In this document: piece by piece, positions 1-4,457 of the stretch
How positions within the stretch are numbered: position 1 is the first letter of the stretch
Layout: each line of letters begins with the position of its first letter
Assembly (NCBI GenBank): GCA_030705665.1
Contig: JAUZQA010000209.1
Span: 1 to 7,320, forward strand
DNA: 7,320 nucleotides
Source of the DNA: Bacillota bacterium
GTDB lineage: Bacteria > Bacillota > Bacilli > Bacillales_B > DSM-18226
Reading direction: 5' to 3'
Notes under the pieces: model-generated
Told to the model about the DNA's origin: nothing
What the model saw: only the letters and a program-made list of their open reading frames with translations
Database searches by the model: none
Position numbers and translations under genes: made by a program

Positions 1-243
1 AAAGAAAGAGTCCGCAGAAGCAAAATAGCTGACTTGAATAATTCACCAGGACGCGAAGGCCATGCGATAGTCGCTGGAGCATTTATTGGCGAGTTTGCTG
101 AAAATACACCGTGGGTTCATCTGGACATTGCCGGTACTGCGACAGCAGCTAAGGATTATGACCTCGGTCCTGCAGGTGCAACAGGGGTTATGACACGCAC
201 ACTTGCGCTGTTTGTTGAACAATTTGAACCAATTGATAAATAG
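1..243 (+). CDS. pepA: Leucyl aminopeptidase (M17 family), C-terminal fragment
   Basis: This is the last 80 codons of a gene that begins before the window; the frame is open from base 1 and ends at TAG 241-243. The product would be a cytoplasmic M17 metallo-aminopeptidase that removes N-terminal residues, leucine preferentially, from peptides as a hexamer using two metal ions. Visible signatures are [13 protein letters not shown], then [16 protein letters not shown] and [16 protein letters not shown], which match the C-terminal catalytic domain of PepA (YuiE in Bacillus subtilis). The metal- and bicarbonate-binding motif NTDAEGR lies upstream and is not in the window, so activity cannot be judged here. 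A TTG at 34 is internal to the domain and is not the real start. No clear terminator follows before the gene at 345, so read-through into it is possible. Confidence 0.93.
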   Translation, partial: KERVRRSKIADLNNSPGREGHAIVAGAFIGEFAENTPWVHLDIAGTATAAKDYDLGPAGATGVMTRTLALFVEQFEPIDK

Positions 244-326
244 AATTCATTTTCTCCTTAGTACTCAGTGCCCACTCAAAAGCAGCTGCCGCCGCATATG
301 AAATAGTGTAGGCAAGGTATATAGGA

Positions 327-334
327 AAAGGAGG
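327..334 (+). promoter_or_regulatory. Ribosome binding site of the 75-aa GYP-rich gene
   Basis: AAAGGAGG, a near-perfect Shine-Dalgarno sequence, ends 10 bases before the ATG at 345. It is the main reason to accept this short ORF as a real gene. Confidence 0.8.
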
Positions 335-344
335 AAAGTCCGAA

Positions 345-572
345 ATGTACCCGTATTATAGAAATGCATACCCTGTAGCTGATCAAAGATTTATTGGCTT
401 CGGTCTGGGATGGCCGCTAGCGGTAGGCGGATTAGGATTTTTAGGGGGATTACTTGGGGGAGCTTTGATTAGCCGCCCATGGGGATACCCTGGATTTGGT
501 TACCCGCCAATGGTTTACCCGCCAATGGGTTATCCAGGCATGGGTTTTGGTGGTTACCCATATTATTATTGA
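345..572 (+). CDS. Small Gly/Tyr/Pro-rich protein with one hydrophobic segment
   Basis: A 75-aa protein of unknown function. Residues about 17-43 form a glycine-rich hydrophobic stretch that could span or insert into a membrane. Residues 46-75 are a low-complexity tail of GYPGFGYPPM/VYPPM/GYPGMGF units ending in GYPYYY. There is no signal peptidase site, lipobox or catalytic motif. The composition resembles small Tyr/Gly-rich proteins of the Bacillus spore surface or envelope, but that is inference from composition only. It has a strong ribosome binding site at 327-334 and a hairpin terminator just after its stop codon, so it is very likely expressed. No convincing sigma-A promoter is visible in the 100 bases upstream. 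It may be read through from the aminopeptidase gene or use a promoter I cannot recognise. A second GYP-rich protein lies at 4458-4790. Confidence 0.75.
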   Translation: MYPYYRNAYPVADQRFIGFGLGWPLAVGGLGFLGGLLGGALISRPWGYPGFGYPPMVYPPMGYPGMGFGGYPYYY

Positions 573-578
573 AAAACG

Positions 579-620
579 AAGAAACAGCCTCGATTGGAGA
601 AGCTGTTTCTTTCTTGTTTT
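579..620. terminator. Bidirectional rho-independent terminator
   Basis: The perfect 10-bp stem AAGAAACAGC (579-588) / GCTGTTTCTT (602-611) is followed on the plus strand by TCTTGTTTT. On the minus strand the same stem is followed by CGTTTTT. It lies between the convergent genes at 345-572 and 655-834, so it plausibly terminates both. Confidence 0.85.
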
Positions 621-654
621 AACAAAAAAAGGTTAAAATGGAAAAGCGTATACT

Positions 655-834
655 TTAGGATTCATTCCTATGTTCGATTAGGTCGATTGCCCCTAAAACA
701 ATATGCGCGAGGCCAAAACCAAAGATGGTGTTCGAATACATTTTATCTATGCTGCGGTTTTGTTTCATGGCAATACCTGCCGCGGTTACCGCAGTTCCAA
801 GGATTGTGGGGATTAAGCCTTCTCTTATTTCCAT
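655..834 (-). CDS. Small two-segment membrane protein, function unknown
   Basis: A 59-aa protein starting MEIREGLIPT and ending EHRNES. Two hydrophobic segments are visible, about residues 7-23 (LIPTILGTAVTAAGIAM) and 36-53 (TIFGFGLAHIVLGAIDLI), joined by a short basic/polar loop, so it probably forms a membrane hairpin. Small Bacillus proteins with REGLIPT and GFGLAHIVLG-like motifs come to mind, but I do not recognise a named gene and assign no function. An in-frame ATG at 849 would add five residues. I prefer the ATG at 834 because GAGGTGG lies 6 bases before it, while the upstream ATG overlaps that same sequence. It runs convergently to the GYP-rich gene and shares its terminator. It is divergent from the thioesterase gene. 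Confidence 0.65.
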   Translation of the reverse strand: MEIREGLIPTILGTAVTAAGIAMKQNRSIDKMYSNTIFGFGLAHIVLGAIDLIEHRNES

Positions 835-840
835 GACTGT

Positions 841-847
841 CCACCTC
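841..847 (-). promoter_or_regulatory. Ribosome binding site that sets the 59-aa protein start
   Basis: On the minus strand GAGGTGG lies 6 bases before the ATG at 834-832. It overlaps the alternative ATG at 849-847 and therefore argues against that start. Confidence 0.75.
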
Positions 848-852
848 ATTTT

Positions 853-883
853 TTAATGAGTTGCCCTTTATTAGGGGCATTAA
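853..883. repeat. Imperfect inverted repeat in a divergent intergenic region
   Basis: TTAAT...GCCC pairs with GGGC-ATTAA (arms about 853-866 and 875-883) with a five-base bulge and a loop near TTTATTA. It sits between divergent genes and has no T-run, so a terminator role is unlikely. It could be a protein-binding site or chance in AT-rich DNA. Confidence 0.3.
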
Positions 884-931
884 TTAGTATCTCAAAAAAA
901 CAAGCAATTACAGGTGTTAGATTTTACATAT

Positions 932-936
932 GGAGG
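932..936 (+). promoter_or_regulatory. Ribosome binding site that sets the thioesterase start
   Basis: GGAGG lies 7 bases before the ATG at 944. The frame is open further upstream to a GTG at 914, but that start would place this sequence inside the coding region, so 944 is preferred. Confidence 0.85.
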
Positions 937-943
937 TTTTCAA

Positions 944-1333
944 ATGGAGAATAAAAAAACGTTAATGGATGCATTAGGTATCGAAATTACTCTTTTAGAA
1001 AAAGGGAAGGTCACTGCCACAATGCCTGTCGACGGACGGACACATCAGCCATTTGGACTGTTACACGGCGGGGCATCTGTTGCATTAGCAGAAACAGTCG
1101 CAAGTGTTGGTGCCTATGAACTTGTTGATAAAAAAAGCCAAGGTGTTGTCGGGCTGGAAATTAACGCTAATCATATTCGTTCGAAAAAAGATGGATATGT
1201 AACAGCGACTGGAACGGTCCTGCATCAGGGGAAAAAGACAATGGTTTGGGACATAAAAATTACCGATGAACAAGATCGATTAATCTGTGTTTCGAGATGC
1301 ACAATTGCTGTTTTGAATATCAACAAAGATTGA
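944..1333 (+). CDS. menI: Hotdog-fold acyl-CoA thioesterase, MenI/YuxO type
   Basis: A 129-aa hotdog-fold thioesterase of the PaaI/YdiI group. Its best-supported role is hydrolysis of 1,4-dihydroxy-2-naphthoyl-CoA in menaquinone synthesis, acting in the cytoplasm as an oligomer. The diagnostic block is at residues 28-52, PVDGRTHQPFG followed by LLHGGASVALAET. It is nearly identical to the E. coli YdiI/MenI block as I remember it, and contains Gln35, His41-Gly-Gly and the catalytic Glu50. GVVGLEINANHIR (67-79) and the C-terminal CTIAVLN strand are also typical. The length fits the family. It is not next to other men genes, so the substrate is inferred from family resemblance, and a broader acyl-CoA specificity is possible. 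A weak promoter-like pair, TTGCCC 861-866 and TAGTAT 885-890 with 18-bp spacing, lies upstream. A terminator follows directly. Confidence 0.88.
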   Translation: MENKKTLMDALGIEITLLEKGKVTATMPVDGRTHQPFGLLHGGASVALAETVASVGAYELVDKKSQGVVGLEINANHIRSKKDGYVTATGTVLHQGKKTMVWDIKITDEQDRLICVSRCTIAVLNINKD

Positions 1334-1341
1334 TTTTTTAG

Positions 1342-1370
1342 GGGATGGAAATCGATACCATCCCTTTTAT
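1342..1370 (+). terminator. Rho-independent terminator of the thioesterase gene
   Basis: The 7-bp perfect stem GGGATGG (1342-1348) / CCATCCC (1358-1364), with a 9-base loop, is followed by TTTTATATTTT. It lies 8 bases after the stop codon. Confidence 0.85.
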
Positions 1371-1406
1371 ATTTTGTATAAAAATTAAAAATTTTATTGG
1401 GTTTCA

Positions 1407-1415
1407 TGATATAAT
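1407..1415 (+). promoter_or_regulatory. Extended -10 sigma-A promoter of kapD
   Basis: TG-A-TATAAT is a perfect extended -10 element. No good -35 is found at 16-18 bp, but the upstream 25 bases are almost pure A/T and could act as an UP element. Transcription would start near 1422, leaving a leader of about 60 bases before kapD. Confidence 0.65.
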
Positions 1416-1483
1416 AAAAGATAACTAAAGGTGATGAAAGTACTAAATTATAATTATGTGAAATGTGAAAAGGTGGTGAAATG

Positions 1484-2104
1484 ATGAAAGAACACCGTCA
1501 GCATTTATTTATAGATTTTGAGTTTACCATGCCAGAAAGACATGTTCGGGTAAAAAACTTTTTTCCGGAAATCATCGAGGTAGGTATTGTTTCGGTAATC
1601 AATGATCAGATTGTAGATCAGTTTTCATCGTTTGTGACCCCAATTAAGTTCCCAGTACTCTCAGAACGCTGCAAATCATTTTTACATATTTCACAGGAGC
1701 AGGTTGATAAAGGGATTCCTTTTTTGGAACTTGTAAAGAAAATGGCAGATTATAATAAGAATTATGATAATTTCATCGTGACATGGGGCAATATGGATAT
1801 GAAAGTATTAAGACAAAATTGCCAGCATGCAAGTACCCCATTTCCATTTAAAGCGAATGAAATTGATCTATCGATGGAATATAAACGATTCTTTGGTGAT
1901 CAAAATCAAACCGGTTTATGGAAAGCTGTCCAGGAATATGGAAAAGAAGGAACGGGAAGGCATCATCGGGCCCTTGACGATGCACTAACTACCTATAATA
2001 TTTTCAGATTGGTTGAAAAAGACAAACAGTATTTGGAAAAGCCAAAACCAACAACAATTGGCGATCGTGTTGATTTTTCAAAGCTATTAAATGAATTTGT
2101 ATAA
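1484..2104 (+). CDS. kapD: KapD, DEDDh 3'-5' exonuclease-fold inhibitor of the KinB sporulation pathway
   Basis: A 206-aa protein matching Bacillus KapD, known as an inhibitor of the KinA/KinB route into the sporulation phosphorelay. The fold is that of the DEDDh RNase T/DNA polymerase III epsilon exonuclease family. Numbered from the ATG at 1481, all catalytic positions are present: Asp12 and Glu14 in FIDFEFT, Asp106 in TWGNMDMKVL, and His162 and Asp167 in HHRALDDALT (HxAxxDA motif). A metal-dependent nuclease activity is therefore predicted, though the natural substrate is not evident from sequence. Two tandem ATG codons occur at 1481 and 1484. AGGTGG at 1471-1476 is 4 bases from the first and 7 from the second, so I chose 1484, but 1481 is equally possible. 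It has its own promoter and terminator and is convergent with kapB. Confidence 0.9.
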   Translation: MKEHRQHLFIDFEFTMPERHVRVKNFFPEIIEVGIVSVINDQIVDQFSSFVTPIKFPVLSERCKSFLHISQEQVDKGIPFLELVKKMADYNKNYDNFIVTWGNMDMKVLRQNCQHASTPFPFKANEIDLSMEYKRFFGDQNQTGLWKAVQEYGKEGTGRHHRALDDALTTYNIFRLVEKDKQYLEKPKPTTIGDRVDFSKLLNEFV

Positions 2105-2142
2105 AAGGACCAAATCCATTAAACGATTTGGTCTTTTATTTT
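2104..2142. terminator. Rho-independent terminator after kapD
   Basis: The stem GACCAAATC (2108-2116) / GATTTGGTC (2125-2133) extends outward by a G-U pair and three A-T pairs. TTTTATTTTT follows on the plus strand. On the minus strand the same stem is followed by CTTTTAT, so it may also stop kapB transcription. Confidence 0.85.
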
Positions 2143-2145
2143 TGG

Positions 2146-2171
2146 CTGTTGATTTCCGTTCCAATCAACAG
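2146..2171. repeat. Second inverted repeat between kapD and kapB
   Basis: CTGTTGATT (2146-2154) and AATCAACAG (2163-2171) form a perfect 9-bp stem with an 8-base loop. Neither side has a good T-run (TTCCCTTT on plus, CCAAAAATAAAA on minus), so it is at best a weak terminator or 3'-end stabilising hairpin for kapB. Confidence 0.5.
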
Positions 2172-2202
2172 TTCCCTTTAACACAGCCTTTGTTTTTCAT
2201 TC

Positions 2203-2583
2203 TTACTTAAAATAACTCTTTTCCAATCCCTCAATGATTTCTAAGCTTTTATCTCCCCATGCTGAGGCAGCTTCGGTACAGTCTTTTTTCATTTTGTCCA
2301 CTGCAGACCTTAATGATTCCTGATATTCGGGAATTTCATCATGAAAATGTTTGACCATTTGTTTGGGTACATTTGTTTGTTCACGGTAAGCAAGTGCTCG
2401 GCGCTCGTGAAAAATATCCACATTGGCATTCTTAGGATGGTGCAGGTCGCCTTGCAGCGGATGGGTGAGCACAGCTAGAACTCTTACTAAATAATGCTGC
2501 GGGCGCTCTTCTGTTATTTCTCCGATATATTTACCTGTTTTATAAATGGCGGTAACTTTATCTCCAATTTGAAATTCTGACAT
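2203..2583 (-). CDS. kapB: KapB, kinase-associated protein required for KinB signalling
   Basis: A 126-aa protein matching Bacillus KapB, which is needed for KinB to activate the sporulation phosphorelay. Residues 1-60 form the conserved SH3-like module: IGDKVTAIYKTGKYIGEI, then PQHYLVRVLAVLTHP, then QGDLHHP and FHERRALA. Residues 73-126 are charged and probably helical, ending EGLEKSYFK. Although the family is often named a lipoprotein, this sequence shows no signal peptide and no lipobox. Its only cysteine is Cys102, in the C-terminal region, so I expect a cytoplasmic protein. The frame is open 21 codons upstream, but AAAAGGAG at 2593-2600 lies 9 bases before the ATG at 2583 and fixes the start. 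kinB is not adjacent. The gene is convergent with kapD and divergent from the cyclophilin gene. Confidence 0.9.
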   Translation of the reverse strand: MSEFQIGDKVTAIYKTGKYIGEITEERPQHYLVRVLAVLTHPLQGDLHHPKNANVDIFHERRALAYREQTNVPKQMVKHFHDEIPEYQESLRSAVDKMKKDCTEAASAWGDKSLEIIEGLEKSYFK

Positions 2584-2592
2584 GTCCAAATG

Positions 2593-2600
2593 CTCCTTTT
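2593..2600 (-). promoter_or_regulatory. Ribosome binding site that sets the kapB start
   Basis: On the minus strand AAAAGGAG lies 9 bases before the ATG at 2583-2581. It rules out the longer in-frame start at 2646. Confidence 0.85.
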
Positions 2601-2619
2601 TGTAACTGTTATTCTCTTT

Positions 2620-2625
2620 ATTATA
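2620..2625 (-). promoter_or_regulatory. Putative -10 of kapB
   Basis: The minus strand reads TATAAT here, about 20 bases upstream of the kapB ribosome binding site. The -35 is poor: TTTTGT at 17-bp spacing or TTGTTT at 15-bp spacing. A regulator-assisted or weak promoter is plausible. Confidence 0.45.
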
Positions 2626-2635
2626 ATGATGATAA
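2621..2635. promoter_or_regulatory. PerR-like inverted repeat in the kapB/ppi divergent region
   Basis: TTATAATGATGATAA matches the Bacillus PerR box TTATAATNATTATAA at 13 of 14 defined positions, with one mismatch in the right arm. Against the Fur box TGATAATNATTATCA the match is clearly worse, with three mismatches. The site covers most of the putative kapB -10 and lies about 14 bases upstream of the putative -10 of the divergent cyclophilin gene. Because the region is AT-rich, a chance match is possible. Confidence 0.35.
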
Positions 2636-2648
2636 TTAAAAAACAAAA

Positions 2649-2657
2649 TGATAAAAT
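2649..2657 (+). promoter_or_regulatory. Putative extended -10 promoter of the cyclophilin gene
   Basis: TG-A-TAAAAT is an extended -10 with one mismatch to TATAAT. No recognisable -35 is seen at 17 bp. It lies 28 bases upstream of the ribosome binding site at 2685-2690. Confidence 0.45.
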
Positions 2658-2684
2658 GTCTTTAGCAATTTAAACGAAAAAACC

Positions 2685-2690
2685 GGAGGG
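2685..2690 (+). promoter_or_regulatory. Ribosome binding site supporting a TTG start
   Basis: GGAGGG lies 7 bases before the TTG at 2698. The ATG at 2691 touches this site and is in another frame, so TTG is the start codon. Confidence 0.85.
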
Positions 2691-2697
2691 ATGATAA

Positions 2698-3444
2698 TTG
2701 TCAAAAAAGTTGAAGATACTTATGTCTATAGTCGTAGTCATGCTTCTTCTTGGTGCGTGTGGGACAAGCAATCAGAAGCAGGAAACGAAAAAAGATGATT
2801 CAAAAACGAATTCAACAACAGTGTCGAAGAAAGAAGGGAAAAATACGGTGACCAATTCTTTTCCACAATTATCAACAGAAGTGTCTGCTGATGAAAAATT
2901 AGTTGAATTGCAAACTTCTATGGGGACAATCAAAATTAAGCTTTTTCCTAAATATGCCCCAAAGGCAGTCGAAAACTTTGTTAAACACAGCCAGAAAGGC
3001 TATTATAATGGACTGATTTTTCATCGGGTAATCAAGGACTTTATGATTCAAGGTGGAGACCCGAATGGAAATGGTACTGGAGGTGAAAGCATTTACGGCC
3101 ATCCATTTGAAGATGAATTCTCCGACCATTTGTTTAATATCCGTGGAGCACTATCAATGGCAAATTCCGGTGCAAACACGAATGGAAGTCAATTTTTTAT
3201 TGTTCAAAATACGAAAGTTGATCCTTCCATGATTGATCAAATGAAAAAAGCAGGCTATCCAGATGAAATTATCAATAGGTATAAAAAAGATGGCGGCACC
3301 CCTTGGCTGGATCATCGTCATACTGTCTTTGGGCAAGTGGTTGAAGGAATGGATGTAGTTGACAAAATTGCTGCAACTCCAGTAAATCCACAGGACAAAC
3401 CGAAAGAAGATGTGATCATTCAAAAAATCAATGTTCTTAAATAA
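2698..3444 (+). CDS. Cyclophilin-type peptidyl-prolyl cis-trans isomerase lipoprotein
   Basis: A 248-aa protein that should catalyse cis-trans isomerisation of Xaa-Pro bonds on the outer face of the membrane, helping exported proteins fold. Residues 1-20 form a lipoprotein signal peptide with lipobox LGAC, lipidated at Cys21. Residues 22-60 are a Lys/Ser/Thr-rich linker. The cyclophilin domain covers about 68-248. Active-site equivalents are all present: Arg110 and Phe115 in FHRVI and DFMIQGGD, Gln118, Ala155-Asn156 in SMAN, Gln165 and Phe167 in GSQFFI, and Trp203, Leu204 and His208 in PWLDHRH. Trp203 corresponds to the tryptophan linked to cyclosporin binding in human cyclophilin A. About 28 residues are inserted between the QFFI strand and Trp203. 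The start is TTG. No terminator is evident before the next promoter. Confidence 0.93.
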   Translation: MSKKLKILMSIVVVMLLLGACGTSNQKQETKKDDSKTNSTTVSKKEGKNTVTNSFPQLSTEVSADEKLVELQTSMGTIKIKLFPKYAPKAVENFVKHSQKGYYNGLIFHRVIKDFMIQGGDPNGNGTGGESIYGHPFEDEFSDHLFNIRGALSMANSGANTNGSQFFIVQNTKVDPSMIDQMKKAGYPDEIINRYKKDGGTPWLDHRHTVFGQVVEGMDVVDKIAATPVNPQDKPKEDVIIQKINVLK

Positions 3445-3466
3445 ACACTAGTTGAAGGTTAAAAAC

Positions 3467-3495
3467 TTGGAACACTGTCAGGCTGTTGATATAAT
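3467..3495 (+). promoter_or_regulatory. Sigma-A promoter of the 68-aa membrane protein gene
   Basis: TTGGAA (3467-3472), a 17-bp spacer and a perfect TATAAT (3490-3495) preceded by TG form a strong consensus promoter with an extended -10. Transcription would begin near 3502, about 30 bases before the ATG at 3532. Confidence 0.85.
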
Positions 3496-3531
3496 TATTT
3501 CCAAAGAACTCCTTTAAGAGGGGATGAGTAA

Positions 3532-3738
3532 ATGATTCAATGGTATGTGTTATCCTTGTTTTTATACTTTCCCAAGGATAAAAGAGAATATATCCCTGCG
3601 GTCATTAGTTTAGTTATTTTTATGATTGCTGCGGTGATCACCATGAGGATTATCATCTCTTATTCCAAGCGTGAAGCAAAAAAGGCAAAAGAACTTGAAG
3701 AAAAACTTGAGTCTGAACGACAATTTTGGGACAGTTAA
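3532..3738 (+). CDS. Small single-span membrane protein with a charged helical tail
   Basis: A 68-aa protein I do not recognise. Residues 1-13 are hydrophobic and aromatic ([13 protein letters not shown]). Residues 21-43 form a clear transmembrane segment, [23 protein letters not shown]. Residues 46-64 are a highly charged Lys/Glu-rich stretch ([17 protein letters not shown]) that should form an amphipathic or coiled-coil helix on the cytoplasmic side. GAGGGGATGA before the ATG at 3532 serves as ribosome binding site, and the promoter at 3467-3495 is among the best in the window. The terminator stem starts inside the last codons and the stop codon lies in its loop, so the gene is monocistronic. 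With one anchor and a charged tail it could be an assembly or regulatory partner, but there is no direct evidence for a role. Confidence 0.75.
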   Translation: MIQWYVLSLFLYFPKDKREYIPAVISLVIFMIAAVITMRIIISYSKREAKKAKELEEKLESERQFWDS

Positions 3739-3755
3739 TGCTGTTCCTTTTTTTT
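3728..3755 (+). terminator. Terminator overlapping the stop codon of the 68-aa gene
   Basis: The stem GGGACAG (3728-3734) / CTGTTCC (3741-3747) has one G-U pair and a 6-base loop, TTAATG, which contains the TAA stop codon. Eight consecutive T follow. This arrangement separates the gene from the SodC-like gene downstream. Confidence 0.85.
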
Positions 3756-3802
3756 GCATACAAATGCCTTATTCGGTCATACTAATCGCAAATTGCTGTT
3801 TT

Positions 3803-3808
3803 GGAGGG
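3803..3808 (+). promoter_or_regulatory. Ribosome binding site that sets the SodC-like start
   Basis: GGAGGG lies 9 bases before the ATG at 3818. The frame is open back to 3671, but that longer version would overlap the previous gene and its terminator and would bury the lipoprotein signal peptide. Confidence 0.88.
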
Positions 3809-3817
3809 TTACATCTT

Positions 3818-4369
3818 ATGAAGAGAAAATGGGTAATCATTCCTTTGCTTTTACTGGCTGGATGTGCACAACAGAACCCGACGAAAGTCGATGTCGAGAT
3901 GTATAACGCAGTAGGTGACTCTTTAGGAAAAATAAATTTAGCTGAACAATCAAGTGGTGTGAAGGTTCAAGTGAAATTAAAAGGCCTGAATCCCGGTGTT
4001 CATGCTATTCATATCCATGAAAAAGGTAAATGTGAGGCACCTGAATTCCAATCGGCAGGGAATCACTTTAATCCAGAACAGAAAGAACATGGACTTTTAC
4101 ACCCCAAAGGGGCAGATGCGGGAGACCTCCCAAACTTAATTGTTGAAGATGATGGAAGTGTTAGTGCTGACCTAATGGCACCAAATGTAACGCTAAGAAA
4201 TGGAAAAAAGTCCTTGTTTACAAAAGAGGGAACCTCAATTGTGATCGATGAAAAAAAGGATGACGGGATGACACAACCTTCAGGAGATTCAGGAAAAAGA
4301 ATTGCCTGCGGTGAAATTAGCAACCAAAAACAAACAGGCCAGAAAAAATCACAAGACGAGAAAAAATAA
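3818..4369 (+). CDS. Cu/Zn superoxide dismutase-like lipoprotein with altered metal ligands
   Basis: A 183-aa SodC-family lipoprotein. Residues 1-15 are a signal peptide with lipobox LAGC (Cys16). The SOD domain spans about 23-166. His65 and His67 in [11 protein letters not shown], bridging His83 in AGNHFNP, His91 in EHG and Asp103 in AGDLPN fit the usual copper and zinc ligands. Cys72 and Cys164 form the conserved disulfide pair, and Arg161 matches the active-site arginine. Two ligands are changed: Asp100 replaces the zinc His in the usual HAGD, and Asp144 (VIDEK) replaces the fourth copper His of the usual VIHxK. Dismutase activity is therefore doubtful, and a metal-binding or copper-handling role is possible. 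B. subtilis YojM is also a ligand-deficient SOD-like protein, but at other positions. The tail from 168 is Lys/Gln-rich. Only a weak promoter (TTGCAT 3754-3759, CATACT 3778-3783) is visible. Confidence 0.88.
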   Translation: MKRKWVIIPLLLLAGCAQQNPTKVDVEMYNAVGDSLGKINLAEQSSGVKVQVKLKGLNPGVHAIHIHEKGKCEAPEFQSAGNHFNPEQKEHGLLHPKGADAGDLPNLIVEDDGSVSADLMAPNVTLRNGKKSLFTKEGTSIVIDEKKDDGMTQPSGDSGKRIACGEISNQKQTGQKKSQDEKK

Positions 4370-4384
4370 AAAACTTTTTTATTT
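4364..4384. repeat. A/T-only perfect inverted repeat at the SodC-like stop codon
   Basis: AAATAAAAAA (4364-4373) and TTTTTTATTT (4375-4384) are exact complements around a single C. The hairpin has no G-C pairs and would be weak, so efficient termination is uncertain. Read-through into the gene at 4458 is conceivable. Confidence 0.5.
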
Positions 4385-4417
4385 AGGTTTAAGTCTAATC
4401 CTCTTTGCACCTAAGGA

Positions 4418-4426
4418 CATACATTA
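4418..4426 (+). promoter_or_regulatory. Sigma-E/sigma-K-like -10 element
   Basis: CATACATTA matches the mother-cell sporulation consensus -10 sequences: CATACANT for sigma-E and CATANNNTA for sigma-K. No good -35 (ATA-type for sigma-E, AC for sigma-K) is found at the normal spacing, so the call rests on the -10 alone. It lies 18 bases upstream of the ribosome binding site of the His/GYP-rich gene. Confidence 0.4.
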
Positions 4427-4443
4427 TCTTGTACAACGATATA

Positions 4444-4449
4444 GGGGAG
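4444..4449 (+). promoter_or_regulatory. Ribosome binding site supporting a TTG start
   Basis: GGGGAG lies 8 bases before the TTG at 4458. It selects this start over upstream in-frame codons that would overlap the SodC-like gene. Confidence 0.7.
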
Positions 4450-4457
4450 AGATTAGA

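Noticed and set aside
594..836. 80-residue plus-strand ORF between the bidirectional terminator and the thioesterase gene
   Set aside because: It starts inside the terminator hairpin, lacks a ribosome binding site and is antisense to the better-supported 59-aa gene.
914..943. GTG start ten codons upstream of the thioesterase ATG
   Set aside because: No ribosome binding site precedes it, and it would put the strong GGAGG at 932-936 inside the coding region.
2899..3423. Minus-strand ORFs opposite the cyclophilin gene
   Set aside because: They lie fully opposite a well-conserved enzyme, with no ribosome binding sites or recognisable motifs.
3671..3817. 49-residue N-terminal extension of the SodC-like protein
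   Set aside because: It overlaps the 68-aa gene and its terminator, and would hide the lipoprotein signal peptide; GGAGGG at 3803-3808 fixes the ATG at 3818.
4302..4457. 52-residue upstream extension of the His/GYP-rich protein, containing a hydrophobic stretch
   Set aside because: It overlaps the SodC-like coding end, passes through the A/T hairpin, and has no ribosome binding site at its start, while GGGGAG lies before the TTG at 4458.
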